Counted from the stretch's first letter, positions 50,427 to 63,011 are shown. The stretch: 64,000 bases of DNA from Litoditis marina (GCA_964036275.1 OZ038439.1:4516412-4580411); one strand, 5' to 3'. Notes: generated by a model not told the origin, from the letters alone. Program-made: numbers and translations.

Positions 50427-53220
50427 GTACGAATCCGCTTTAACATCTCATTTGCCTGGTATTTTGATACTGCTTTTGTTGATTCAAATGAGAAATAAAA
50501 CCATATAAGGTGCATTCATACTTTTTACGTGAACGTCAAGCCTGAGTTTTATACTTGTTGGATTCTTACAGCGCCGGAATCGTTCGACCAATTTGTTTCT
50601 ATAGTCTGTTTAGTTCGGAACTGGACTCGTATCCAGCCAAAATGTTGCATTCCTGGCACCTCTCGCGTTGCGTGCTGGCAGGGCGCCGGCTGGGTATAGT
50701 TCTCGCCATTCCCACTGAGACCTTGGCAGCGTGCCAATGAAACTTCGAATGCATGTATTGCATAGAAATAACAGATTTTACGAAAATAATTTTTATCCAC
50801 GCATTGTAAGAAAGAGTAACTGTCGCTAAGAAAAACTTTCAGTGTTTTGAAAATCATTAACATGATAAAATAGCCATCTGGAAATTTTGTGGCACGTTGC
50901 CGAGGTCTCAGTGGGAATGATTGGGACTATATAAGACCGTGCAAAATAAAAGATTTCGGAAAAGGCCATTTGTTTACCGGTTTCGGACTTTTTGTCGAGT
51001 TTCGAGCGTGTAATCGGCAAACTTTTTGATTTGAGCCAAATTCGACGCAACTTTCCAATGACTTCCGTGGTTGTTATTTCTTGTATAGTCGCTAGGGCAA
51101 TGATTGATTCCAAAATCTTCGGAAACACTCGGTGAAAATTACTGGGCTAGACTTTCGAAATCAGCAAAAAATCCATTGAAGAATGTTCGACTGTCGGAGA
51201 AATCGCCCCCGGCAAAAAGTTCGAGTTAGCAAATTTGGACAATAATACTGTCTGGTTATAGAGAATGATACTAATAGTGTTTGTGATTTTCCACATTTAC
51301 ATATTTGTCTTATCTACGCATCTATAGCAGTTACTCAAGTCTAATTAATCTATTTATATCTGAAATCTACAATGTGAAAATGATAATTTAACTACTTTGT
51401 TAATTTTAATCTTCAATTCTGTATTACGTTAAGGTTTTCTTTTGAATAGATACTAATTAAGTTTTAATTCTAACTCCTTTAGTTTTCTACATGTTTGGAT
51501 TGAGTTTGTAAGCGGTAAGCTAAACCGTGTGGCATGTATGCGTCATGAATCAATGATTCAATCAATCGATGGCGCATTGAAACGGTCTCGCGTCGGCGCT
51601 CTCTCGCATTCACATACTCTCTCATTGTGGCATGCCCATTGGCTCCGCCCACTCGCGCATGGCAGACAGTATCAGACAGCCGAGCTTCCCCCATATCCGA
51701 CCATGAGATTCACGTGTTGGACCGGATATAATCTATTACGAGTCCTTCTAACATAAATAAACACACAAATACAATTAGTTTCATAGATAATAGAAACATT
51801 TCATGGGATAGCACTACCGAATTAAGTATTATGTAGAAGAAATTGTTCAAAGATAGTATAAAAACAGAGAAAAAGTATCCGTGTGTCGAACATATCAAAA
51901 ATAATCACCACTTTAACATAGGTAGAAACTTGGACATGGTTAAAGTAAGTTCTGAGAAAACAGAATTCTTTTGTTGAAGTTTTATTCGGCATTTCAGTTG
52001 CAACTACTTCGGATTTTCTGCCTAGGAATTTTCACCGAATTCGATGTTTTTGCCTAGGAACTTTTTTCGTTTCTGATATCCGGCCTTGGTTATTTTGTAG
52101 AATAGGCATAAAATGATGCTTTTGTTTGTTCATGGACTTTTCTCCGAACAAATATGTCGTTCGGTTTTGTCTTCTTCAAAAAGTCCAAAACCGGAAAATA
52201 AATGGCCTTTTCTGAAATCTTTTAAATTGCACGGTCTTATATAGTCTTTTCCATTCCTACTGAGACTCCTACAGTGGGATTTTGTAACTTCCAAACCGTT
52301 TTGATCACTTACTTTTGATCGGAGAAGTTGAGGATTTTCGTACCTCATTCTCATTCTCAGGTAGAGTAAATATACGAGAGCATCTTCCACTAACTACATT
52401 TTCAGCTTCACAGCAGCCTTCGGAAAATTTATAAGGTTACTGTAGGAGTCTCAGTAGGAATGGTGTGACCTATATTTTGCCAGATCAGGCCACAATCAAT
52501 AATCATTTCAACAGCCAAATAAAAGTTTAACCTACGCATACGTTTATTCCATACTTATGATATCTTTCCCCTTTTGAAGAGATTGTATCAGAGATTATAT
52601 TCTTTGCTAATCACAAATGTCACGTTCACTTGAGTTTTCATTGAGAAATTCGGAAATTTTTTGCACACACTGATATTTTTGTGATCGCCGTACATGGGTC
52701 ATTCCCCCGCCGTTCTTCTATCCAGTCCAAATGGCCGAGTGGTCTAAGGCGCTGGTTTCGGCCAGGTGGCTCTCCATGTTCGTAGGTTCGATCCCCCTAG
52801 CTGCTGTTATTTTGAAAACAGAGAATCATGGCCCAGAATGTTTGAATGGTTGCTCAGTCATAAGCTCCGCCCCTATTTTCATACAGTCAACGGAGTCCAA
52901 TTTGGAACTAAATAGACTATAGTTCAGTAGCGTAATTCGAAACCTCAAATATCTTGCAGCGTAGCGAGCCCTTGAAAACCTTATGAGATACCTTATGAGA
53001 TATTAACTTCTCATGATATTGGAAATATTGCTACGAGGCTACGAGGGGTTGTGTAGCATCTAATATGAAAAAAGTTGTTTGGATATATCGAAGGTTGTAA
53101 TAATGTAGTGCATAAAATGGTTTATAGTGGTTTTGCAGCGCTCTGTTTCAGATATTCATGATCCTATCAGAATCACATACAGTTCAAATTGTATAAAGAC
53201 ACTAATGGCATCCATTTTAG
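50427..53220. other. spacer with short repeats, no gene seen
   Basis: Contains two TATAGTTC-family inverted-repeat pairs (50690-50935, 52235-52475), a tRNA-Leu-like pseudogene at 52731 and a fragment of the GGCGGCGTA element near 52960. 51500-51720 is GC-richer (GGCTCCGCCC near 51640) and might be a promoter, but no gene is tied to it. Confidence 0.45.
52731..52812 (+). pseudogene. tRNA-Leu-like pseudogene
   Basis: TGGCCGAGTGGTCTAAGGCGCTGG is a leucine-type D arm and A box, followed by a long variable region and GTTCGTAGGTTCGATCCCCC (B box). The acceptor arms do not pair, the anticodon loop is six bases in the best fold, and the T stem is mismatched, so it is not a working tRNA. Confidence 0.6.
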
Positions 53221-53350
53221 TTTGTGCAGAGTGCTGTGCAAGTTGTACTTTTGTTCGAAAAGGAGCAAACTTCCGCAGAAGGGGACATTGTACGAACCAG
53301 CCTGCACCAGCACGAGTCCTTACAAATCTCTTCGATCTCGCTTCTGTCAG
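53221..53350 (+). other. exon-like cysteine-rich block related to VDRSA block
   Basis: Bounded by TTTTAG and TGTCAG|GTACG. One frame reads CAECCASCTFVRKGANFRRR and continues to LFDLASVR. It resembles the VDRSA blocks in its borders and in the RKxAxxRRG core. Confidence 0.4.
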
Positions 53351-53418
53351 GTACGAACCTATTCGTGACAGTTTTGTTCATGAATAGCACAGCTTGAGCA
53401 CTGAAAATCTGGTTTTGT

Positions 53419-53490
53419 GGTGGAATGGTGTAGTGGTTTAGGCGCCACCCACCACTCAAAGGGTCACACGTTCGATCCCCGCCACTGCCC
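53419..53490 (+). repeat. tRNA-like sequence (A and B box)
   Basis: GGTGTAGTGGTTTAGGCGCC and CGTTCGATCCCCG are good A- and B-box matches, but the stems pair poorly. It follows the 53221 block as other tRNA-like stretches follow theirs. Confidence 0.45.
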
Positions 53491-53665
53491 AACCAAGTCA
53501 TTCGTGGCTAGATGGGGATGGTAGGCCAAATTCAGTCTGCCTTACAGAATTTGCCTCTGAGACTGTCCCTTGCAAGTTCTATAAGGAACTTTGAAGAACA
53601 GGGGTAACTTTAACTTTAACTTTTACTTTAATGTTTTTTTCTAGTCTTTGCTTTCAGTTACCCAC

Positions 53666-53726
53666 GAGATGATTGGACCACGGCGAAACGCAACGAAGAA
53701 CCACACTTCGATTTCTCGTGATACCT
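53666..53726. repeat. left inverted flank of the minisatellite
   Basis: GAGATGATTGGACCACG ... ATTTCTCGTGATACCT is matched in reverse orientation at 57797-57849 (AGGTATCGCGAGAAAT ... CCAACCATCTC). Confidence 0.6.
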
Positions 53727-53810
53727 GTTTATTTATACTTTTCGTGCTGCCTTCGTTGATGTGTATACCCCCATACCCCGCCCTCCTCCCCTTGACGTGA
53801 TTTATCCTCA

Positions 53811-56800
53811 TTTTGGTACCTTACCCGGTTTTCCATTCTATGCCCATTTCCTGTGTCCCTTTGCTCCACATTTCGTTGCATTTGACCGAAATTTCTAGTA
53901 CCGTACCCCATACCCCGGGGAAAAACAGGGATCGGATCAAATGCAACAAATGGGGGTATGGTGAACGGTAGCAAAACTCGGGTCAAATGAAACAAATGGG
54001 CCGGGGGCAAACGGGGTCATGGGGTACGGTACCGAAACTCGGGTCAATTGCAACAAATTGGACGGGGAGAAACAGGGGTATGAGGCAAGGTACCAAAATT
54101 CGGGTCAAATGCAACAAATGGAGTGGGAAGAAACGGGGAAATGGGGTACGGTACCGAAACTCGGGTCAAATGCAACAAATGGGCCGGGGGCAAACGGGAT
54201 CATGGGGTACGGTACCAAAACTCGGGTCAATTGTAACAAATTGAAACGTGGAAAAAAGGGAATATAGCGTACGGTACCGAAACTCGGGTCAAATGCAACA
54301 AATGGGCCGGGGGCAAACGGGATCATGGGGTACGGTACCAAAACTCGGGTCAATTGCAACAAATTGGACGGGGAGAAACAGGGGTATGAGGCAAGGTACC
54401 AAAATTCGGGTCAAATGCAACACATGGAGTGGGAAGAAACGGAGAAATGGGGTACGGTACCAAAATTCGGGTCAAATGCAACAGATGGAGTGGGAAGAAA
54501 CGGGGAAATGGGGTACGGTACCGAAACTCGGGTCAAATGCAACAAATGGGCCGGGGGCAAACGGGATCATGGGGTACGGTACCAAAACTGGGGCCAATTG
54601 TAACAAATTGGGACATGGAAAAAAGGGAATCTAGCGTACGGTACCAAAATCGGGTCAAATGCAACAAATGGAGTGGGAAGAAACGGGGAAATGGGGTACG
54701 GTACCGAAACTCGGGTCAAATGCAACAAATGGGCCGCGGGCAAACGGGATCATGGGGTACGGAACCAAAACTTGGGTCAATTGCAACAAATTGGACGGGG
54801 AGAAACAGGGGTATGAGGCAAGGTACCAAAATTCGGGTCAAATGCAACACATGGAGTGGGAAGAAACGGGGAAATGGGGTACGGTACCGAAACTCGGGTC
54901 AAATGCAACAAATGGGCCGGGGGCAAACGGGATCATGGGGTACGGTACCGAAACTCTGGTCAAATGCAACAAATTGAAACGGGGAAAAAAGGGAATATAG
55001 CGTACGGTACCGAAACTCGGGTCAAATGCAACAAATGGGCCGGAGGCAAACGGGATCATGGGGTACGGAACCAAAACTGGGGTCAATTGCAACAAATTGG
55101 ACGGGGAGAAACAGGGGTATGAGGCAAGGTACCAAAATTCGGGTGAAATGCAACAAATGGAGTGGGAAGAAACGGGAAAATGGGGTACGGTACCGAAACT
55201 CGGGTCAAATGCAACAAATGGGCCGGGGGCAAACGGGATCATGGGGTACGGTACCAAAACTCGGGTCAATTGCAACAAATTGGACGGGGAGAAACAGGGG
55301 TATGAGGCAAGGTACCAAAATTCGGGTCAAATGCAACACATGGAGTGGGAAGAAACGGAGAAATGGGGTACGGTACCAAAATTCGGGTCAAATGCAACAG
55401 ATGGAGTGGGAAGAAACGGGGAAATGGGGTACGGTACCGAAACTCGGGTCAAATGCAACAAATGGGCCGGGGGAAACGGGATCATGGGGTACGGTACCAA
55501 AACTGGGGCCAATTGTAACAAATTGGGACATGGAAAAAAGGGAATCTAGCGTACGGTACCAAAATCGGGTCAAATGCAACAAATGGAGTGGGAAGAAACG
55601 GGGAAATGGGGTACGGTACCGAAACTCGGGTCAAATGCAACAAATGGGCCGCGGGCAAACGGGATCATGGGGTACGGAACCAAAACTTGGGTCAATTGCA
55701 ACAAATTGGACGGGGAGAAACAGGGGTATGAGGCAAGGAACCAAAATTCGGGTCAAATGCAACACATGGAGTGGGAAGAAACGGGGAAATGGGGTACGGT
55801 ACCGAAACTCGGGTCAAATGCAACAAATGGGCCGGGGGCAAACGGGATCATGGGGTACGGTACCGAAACTCTGGTCAAATGCAACAAATGGAGTGGGAAG
55901 AAACGGGGAAATGGGGTACGGTACCGAAACTCGGGTCAAATGCAACAAATGGGCCGGGGGCAAACGGGATCATGGGGTACGGTACCAAAACTCGGGTCAA
56001 TTGCAACAAATTGGACGGGGAGAAACAGGGGTATGAGGCAAGGTACCAAAATTCGGGTCAAATGCAACACATGGAGTGGGAAGAAACGGAGAAATGGGGT
56101 ACGGTACCAAAATTCGGGTCAAATGCAACAGATGGAGTGGGAAGAAACGGGGAAATGGGGTACGGTACCGAAACTCGGGTCAAATGCAACAAATGGGCCG
56201 GGGGAAACGGGATCATGGGGTACGGTACCAAAACTGGGGCCAATTGTAACAAATTGGGACATGGAAAAAAGGGAATCTAGCGTACGGTACCAAAATCGGG
56301 TCAAATGCAACAAATGGAGTGGGAAGAAACGGGGAAATGGGGTACGGTACCGAAACTCGGGTCAAATGCAACAAATGGGCCGCGGGCAAACGGGATCATG
56401 GGGTACGGAACCAAAACTTGGGTCAATTGCAACAAATTGGACGGGGAGAAACAGGGGTATGAGGCAAGGAACCAAAATTCGGGTCAAATGCAACACATGG
56501 AGTGGGAAGAAACGGGGAAATGGGGTACGGTACCGAAACTCGGGTCAAATGCAACAAATGGGCCGGGGGCAAACGGGATCATGGGGTACGGTACCGAAAC
56601 TCTGGTCAAATGCAACAAATGGAGTGGGAAGAAACGGGGAAATGGGGTACGGTACCGAAACTCGGGTCAAATGCAACAAATGGAGTGGGAAGAAACGGGG
56701 AAATGGGGTACGGTACCAAAATTCGGGTCAAATGCAACAAATGGAGTGGGAAGAAACGGGGAAATGGGGTACGGTACCGAAATTCGGGTCAAATGCAACA

Positions 56801-57779
56801 AATGGAGTGGGAAGAAACGGGGAAATGGGGTACGGTACCGAAACTCGGGTCAAATGCAACAAATGGAGTGGGAAGAAACGGGGAAATGGGGTACGGTACC
56901 AAAATTCGGGTCAAATGCAACAAATGGAGTGGGAAGAAACGGGGAAATGGGGTACGGTACCGAAACTCGGGTCAAATGCAACAAATGGGCCGGGGGCAAA
57001 CGGGATCATGGGGTACGGTACCGAAACTCGGGTCAAATGCAACAAATGGAGGGGGAAGAAACGGGGAAATGGGGTACGGTACCGAAACTCTGGTCAAATG
57101 CAACAAATGGAGTGGGAAGAAACGGGGAAATGGGGTACGGTACCGAAATTCGGGTCAAATGCAACAAATGGAGTGGGAAGAAACGGGGAAATGGGGTACG
57201 GTACCGAAACTCGGGTCAAATGCAACAAATGGAGTGGGAAGAAACGGGGAAATGGGGTACGGTACCGAAACTCGGGTCAAATGCAACAAATGGAGTGGGA
57301 AGAAACGGGGAAATGGGGTAAGGTACCAAAATTCGGGTCAAATGCAACAAATGGAGTGGGAAGAAACGGGGAAATGGGGTACGGTACCGAAACTCGGGTC
57401 AAATGCAACAAATGGAGTGGGAAGAAACGGGGAAATGGGGTACGGTATCGAAACTCGGGTCAAATGCAACAAATGGAGTGGGAAGAAACGGGGAAATGGG
57501 GTACGGTATCGAAACTCGGGTCAAATGCAACAAATGGAGTGGGAAGAAACGGGGAAATGGGGTACGGTACCGAAACTCGGGTCAAATGCAACAAATGGAG
57601 TGGGAAGAAACGGGGAAATGGGGTACGGTATCGAAACTCGGGTCAAATGCAACAAATGGAGTGGGAAGAAACGGGGAAATGGGGCACGGTACCAAAATTC
57701 GGGTCAAATGCAACAAATGGAGTGGGAAGAAACGGGGAAATGGGGCACGGTACCAAAACTGGGGTCAACAAATGTGGCG
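53811..57779 (+). repeat. ~4-kb minisatellite of 61-bp units with higher-order structure
   Basis: The commonest unit is GTCAAATGCAACAAATGGAG + TGGGAAGAAACGGGGAAATG + GGGTACGGTACCGAAACTCG + G, 61 bases. Variants include a GGCCGGGGGCAAACGGGATC type, a GACGGGGAGAAACAGGGGTA type and a rare AATATAGCG/AATCTAGCG type. A block repeats at a 731-bp offset (55327/56058, 55574/56305, 55771/56502). The right half is more uniform. The first ~100 bp (53811-53918) are in the opposite orientation. Because 61 is not a multiple of 3, frames rotate, and long open frames (up to 770 codons) arise on + without evidence of coding. Confidence 0.95.
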
Positions 57780-58753
57780 GGATAACAAGAAATCAAAAGG
57801 TATCGCGAGAAATAAAACTGTTGACTCTTGACGTTGTCCAACCATCTCCATTCCAGATCTCCGGAACCTGGAAAACGATGATATGAGGAAATTTGTGTGA
57901 ATTTCTATGATAATATTATATTACATACTATGTAATATGAATGAAATGATAGGTTGATATGCTGATGATAAAACAAAAAACAAGAAATCGGTAGTCAGTG
58001 TTCACATTCACACGTTAGCACCTCTGCCACTCTTGGTGCTCAAAGTGTACTCAGAAAAAACGACAAGCAATGCTTCAGATAGTCTTCTAATTGAATGTTC
58101 CCAACATCTAGTAATGAAATGTCAAATCTAGCCACAAACACTCTCTTGGAGCAGGTTAGTACCTGCTATGTTCAAGATCATCGAGATTTGTAGGATTCTT
58201 TGTCCAACTTCGTACAATGTCGCCGCCATTGATGTCTTCTCGGAAAAACTGCTCCCATTTCGAACTCTGAAGAAAGAATTCGACATGTTTCTAATTGACC
58301 TACAATCCTAATCTACCGAAAACGGAGACAACTATTTCACATATGTAAGTTAATAAATTGATCAAGTTTTAGTCTGCACTATTCTCTGATTATGACATGT
58401 CAACTACGAGTTTCCATATTATATGGAGGCCCAAAACTTAAGAGAGAATGGAAAATGACAACAACTTGCTTATCGACAAGAAACAATACACAGGCTGTAT
58501 ACTGTTCATCGTAAACGTGGAAAGAATAAACGCAGTACATTTTGAATCAATTGCAGAGTCACGTAAAACTTTCACACAACAAACACATCAGAATTCAGAT
58601 ACGTACAATGACAAAAAGCAGGATTACTCCTTAGAATGCCAGGTTCACGTGACTATTCAATTGACTTCTAGTATACATGTATGTGGTGAAATTTCTAATT
58701 TGAATCTGAAAACGCAGCCTTAGAATAAGAAGCAAATGAGTCTTGGAGCGTAC
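57780..58753. other. right flank of minisatellite, no gene seen
   Basis: Contains the right inverted flank (57797-57849) and a TTCACGTGA-family repeat at 58555-58675. No supported exon. Confidence 0.5.
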
Positions 58754-58871
58754 CTGAGCTGAGCGACATTGGAGGTTAGTAAATTCGTAGCGTGTGCGTA
58801 GTATACTGTCACTCCTCTTCGGCACTTCGCTTCTTTTCGAGCAAGAATAACTGACATAGCACTTCGATCAA
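58754..58871 (-). other. exon-like VDRSA block, right arm
   Basis: Bounded by TTTTAG and CTCAG|GTACGC. Frame reads DRSAMSVILARKEAKCRRGV, then a Tyr/Ala stretch and SNVAQLR. Longer than the left-arm copy by 33 bases. Confidence 0.4.
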
Positions 58872-59287
58872 CTAAAATAGATACAAATGAATGCAATTGA
58901 ATTTCCACATGAATACAAATGGGTCTATTATACTGGAAAGAAAGTGAACTGTTCTAGAACAACAGAACATATTTTTAAAAGGTTATTTAAATTGTTGAAC
59001 ACTTGTTACCAAGCAAATTTCTCGGTGTAACGATAGATCCGTAATTTGTTCTGTAACAGACAAAATAAGACTCTCACGCAGTTACGCCGCCTGGAACAAT
59101 ACAACAGACTTCCGATAGGTTGTTCAGTGTTGAACACTTTTTACCAAACAAGTTTTCTGAATTAACGATAAATCCGTAGTTTCTGCTGTGTATGACAACT
59201 AATGAATGAATACAATTTATAATCACATATGCTATAGTTCATAAAGGGCTTCAGTCGTAAGAGAAATTACTAAAAACAAATGTGTAC

Positions 59288-59449
59288 CTGTGGTCCAGGA
59301 ACGCTGGGTCTCTTCTCCGAAACTAGTGATCCATGGATGGGTTCGAACCCGGATTGTGTGCGCAGCAGTCGTGAAATCTACCACTGCACTACTCCGCCAA
59401 CGAAGTCTTCAAATAACTTCAGTTTGTACGCGTCTTCAGTCGGCCAAAT
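59288..59449 (-). other. exon-like FGP/tRNA-like block, right arm
   Basis: Bounded by CTCCAG and CACAG|GTACAC. Contains TEDAYKLKLFEDFVGGVVQW and a stop within GTAGTGCAGTGGTAGA; B box GGGTTCGAACCC. Near-identical layout to 49888-50053. Confidence 0.5.
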
Positions 59450-59837
59450 CTGGAGAAATATTATTTATGAATCTGATCGAGTGAACAGAAAAATTTCTGG
59501 AACGGCGACTTCTTTATAGCACTGGTTGTTTTGGTAACCTAGTAGATGTTTGTTACCCTTTATCCAGGTTACCTGATATAAATCAAAAAAACCCACAAAT
59601 AAAGACAATGTTTGATAAGATATTTTCGAAAAACAAATGACTCAACATCGACGTTTCTCTGCTGTGTAAATACAGTTCGATTTCGATTCCTCAACTCCGG
59701 AATTTTCGCTGTGTAAGACAAATATTGAATATTTACTTTTTGAGTGATTTACCTCTTTACCTACTGCTTTACCCCATTGAATTCTCTAGCTCGAGTGTAG
59801 TTTCAGTCTTGAGAAACACAAGAAAAATGTTGTGTAC

Positions 59838-59967
59838 CTGGTGCGCAGTGAAGCTCCGTTTCTTTTTTCAACCTAATTCAGAGATATCGTTGAAATTCGA
59901 GCCAGTACTGTGTACAAACTCTTCGACGAACTCTTGCTTGTACACTTTTTCACTCCTAGGGCCGAAT
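59838..59967 (-). other. exon-like FGP block, right arm
   Basis: Bounded by TTTCAG and CACCAG|GTACAC. Frame reads FGPRSEKVYKQEFVEEF and STGSNFNDISELG before a stop. Counterpart of 48284-48414. Confidence 0.4.
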
Positions 59968-60158
59968 CTGAAAAACAGTACGATGCTTTCTTCTTCGAGT
60001 ACAGGCATAATAGAAAGAGTGCAAAACGACGATTCGAAACATTCTGAAACAGCATAAACATGTTAATATTAACTTGAAGAGTTCGATATGATTCAGCTCG
60101 AATTCAAAAAAAATACAAAGAACAAAAACGAAAAAAAAACTAGAAACCTAGAACCAAC

Positions 60159-60286
60159 CTCCTTCCACCGTATAGACGAACGTTTTCTCTCCAAATGAAG
60201 TTCTGCCAGCAGTATTTCCCTGTTAACGTGAAAACTTGTGGAACGTGAGCGGCGTTGGATGCAAAAATGCGTTGACAGGAAAATGT
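60159..60286 (-). other. exon-like ELH block, right arm (third)
   Basis: Bounded by TCCAG and GAG|GTTGGTT. The NREILLAELHLERKRSSIRW core is open, but the upstream half is frameshifted relative to the other copies. Confidence 0.4.
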
Positions 60287-61157
60287 CTGGAACGAAGAAA
60301 AATCTAAACGGGGTTTTGGTGCGGAATCGCTTGACTGCAAAGTGGTTTGAGTAGACGGTTGATATAGTTATATTTTATCTTATCTCCCTTCAATTTTCTT
60401 TAAATTCCCTCTTTTCCTGCTCTCGGTATCCATATTGTTCATTCTCTCTCGAAGGAGTGTTCCCGACTGGTTATAGATGTAGCTGGTAGCAACCATCATG
60501 CTACCAGGGGCCCCCTGCCACACTGCCACCTCCCTGCTCCCAGCCTGACCCACTGGATGCATCTTACCGACGAGTTGAACACATTTGATTTTCTTATTCT
60601 GTACCATATTCTTCCTCCATATGTTTTTGTACCGTTGCACATTTTGTGTAATAAATATTATTATATTATTATTATAGTTCTGGTCATTCCAACTGAGACT
60701 TGGATGCGTGCTAATGAATTTTCTAGGCTTTAGTCCACCACCTCAAAAAACTTCAAAATTTTCGTCAACGGTTGTTCTATTTCATAAAAACGGGAACACA
60801 GAAAGAGGTTTCAGAACACCTATGTTAGCTTCGAGAAATAGTCACCCGATGCCAATGGGTCTCAGTGTCAATGTAACGAACTACAATCCTAACCAAATTG
60901 TAGAATACCACGGAAAAAGGGTTCTACCCGGAATAAGATTCATCCCTCCGCTAACATATCACATAACAATCTATTGATAATTTCTAACAAGAAGTTTTCA
61001 CAGTCAAATGAGGCTCAGGGGGGTAAATCCGTTAACGTTTCTCTAGGGTGTAATTACATTTCTTGCTGTACGCACACAGATTCCAATCAACACTCACTCA
61101 TTCTCTATTTCCATCAGCTTGGTGCCAGTCATGAAAAAACACAAAACAAAGGTGTAC

Positions 61158-61314
61158 CTGTGATCCAGTTTCCTGTCGAAATTGGTTGGTCCACGGACGA
61201 GATTCGAACCAGCCCTGTAAACTCAACGGACAGACCATCTACCACTGCACCACACTGACTACAGCGTCTTCGTGGAACTTCTACTAGGACGCTTTTTCAC
61301 ATGTATAACCGAAT
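61158..61314 (-). repeat. tRNA-like terminal block, right arm
   Basis: A box GTGGTGCAGTGGTAGA and B box GGTTCGAATCT on the minus strand; partner of 47286-47442. Remnant FGP-type reading FGYTCEKAS stops early. Confidence 0.5.
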
Positions 61315-61503
61315 CTGGAATAAACAAAATGTTTACTCGTACAAATGTAGAAAAGGATATAGAGAAAAGAGTGACAAACACAACTTTGAGAAGAGAGATT
61401 GGTCAACTAAAAACGCTTCATTTGCTTCTTTTCGCTGTACATGTAGTTTGATCGTGGGGAGAACACATCGTCACACCATTCAAACCCGGTATAAACTACT
61501 CAC

Positions 61504-61815
61504 CACATCGCAACATGTTCATTCTTCCCACAAATGAGAGTCCAATCTGATCTGGATTGCCGATATGGTTTGAGACAAGGGTAGAGGACAGGGCCTATTA
61601 ACCAATAACCCGACCAAAGGTATGGAACGGGTGGTGTCTTATCCCGAGTCCCACCCCGTAAAATGGGACAATGTCCCATGAACAGGGTCCATACCCCAGA
61701 GCAGTACGGTCTTCGGGCGAGGGTTCCCCTACCGTCGCAAACTCTGGTGCAATCTGTCACTTTTCGGACTCTCAAGGTGGTACCCATGAGGAGAGATTGA
61801 GACTTCAGAAACAAT
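61504..61815 (-). other. exon-like cysteine-containing block, right arm
   Basis: Bounded by TTTCAG and GATGTG|GTGAGT. Open throughout with VTDCTRVCDGRGTLARRPYC and SDWTLICGKNEHVAM. Confidence 0.45.
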
Positions 61816-62228
61816 CTGAAAATAAATGATGGAATATATACCTGCTATCGTTTTCTATCAAACAGAATGACAAGTTCAACAATGAAAAAAATGTTCGTGT
61901 TCACATATCGCCACTTTCTAGAATGGACAAGAAAGAGCACAAATCACAAAAAAAGGTAGAGCATAACACATGGGACTGAACTAATTCTTATGCGAGTAAC
62001 TACAGAGATGATTTATTTCACTACCACTAGTAAATTCACTGAACTCTTTCTATCTTCTCTATAAACTTAGTACTAGTATCGAGAAATAACTACTTGAACT
62101 ATTTGTCATTATTGAACGTACAATCGAACACATTTTAATTTCGAATCTATGTATTGATTATCATGCGTGGCACAATTGATGAAATACTAAGAAAATTGTG
62201 AGAATAACAAATAGATCCCAAAACCAAC

Positions 62229-62359
62229 CTCCTGCAGCCGTATTGACAAAGTTTTCCTCTCCCAATGAAGTTCTGCCAGCAGTATTTCCTCGTTCACGCA
62301 AAACTTGTCCAACGTGAACGGCGCCGCGAATGCTAATTGAGTTGACAGGAAAAAAGTGT
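62229..62359 (-). other. exon-like ELH block, right arm (second)
   Basis: Bounded by TTTCAG and GAG|GTTGGTT. Frame reads STQLAFAAPFTLDKFCV, NEEILLAELHWERK and LSIRLQE; the most complete copy of this block. Confidence 0.45.
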
Positions 62360-62845
62360 CTGAAAGGACAAAGTTGTATTTTATCGATTGATTTGGCAAC
62401 TAAACCTTCATGTAACCCCAATGCATGATGCATTAAGAGTATTCGATAACTTCAACTGAAAAATGTTAAGAAAACTAAGCTATTCTTAGAAATGGCCGTG
62501 TGGAGGTCAATAGTTGTTATAAATATTTTCAAATAGAAAAATCCTAGAAAATCATAGGTTCTGGCGTGACCCAACATCAACGTTTCTATAACGTTCTGAC
62601 GGTCGAATATAGAGATGGGTATATTATACTAGAAAAAAAGTGAACTGTTCTGGAACAATACAACGTACTTACAACAGGTTATTCAAATTGTGGAACATTT
62701 TTCACTCAACAAATCTCTCGAAGTAACGATAAAATCGTAATTTGTGCTGTGACAGGCAAAATACGACTCTCACGCATTTATTCTAACGTTTATAGGTAGA
62801 GTACCTTGGTTTCAGTTTTGAAAAAAAAACAGAAACAATGTGTAC

Positions 62846-63011
62846 CTGTTATCCAGTATAGCATTGTCTTTTCTCCGGGACTATTCGATTCATGGGTGGG
62901 AGTCGAAGCAGTACTGTGCGTGCAGCAGGCCAGCCATCTGCCACTTTATCACTCCGGCATCAGTGGTCGTAGAGTTCCCGCTAGGACGCTTCTCCACGCG
63001 TACTATCTAAC
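62846..63011 (-). repeat. tRNA-like terminal block, outer module
   Basis: Borders TTTCAG and TAACAG|GTACAC. A- and B-box motifs are decayed (GTGATAAAGTGGCAGATG, GCTTCGACTCCC). Extra module not present in the left arm. Confidence 0.45.

Larger units (their letters stand above)
46235..50460 (+). repeat. left arm of a large inverted duplication of exon-like modules
   Basis: Blocks in order: ELH block 46256-46381, Cys block 46784-47097, tRNA-like terminal block 47286-47442, decayed ELH block 48018-48136, FGP block 48284-48414, FGP/tRNA-like block 49888-50053, VDRSA block 50342-50426. The same series is read on the minus strand from 64000 down to 58754. Intervening DNA is also shared, for example GAACTACAATCC-type and CAAGTCTCAGTTGG segments. 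Every block is bordered by TTTCAG/TCCAG-type and GT sites, so they look like exons of a duplicated gene family. Confidence 0.75.

Noticed and set aside
54105..55278. minus-strand open frames in the minisatellite
   Set aside because: Reverse readings of the repeat (GPFVAFDPSFGTV pattern) without any other support.
55574..57886. 770-codon open frame as a protein gene
   Set aside because: It is made of 61-bp repeats read in rotating frames; overlapping frames are equally open and there is no splice, promoter or family support.
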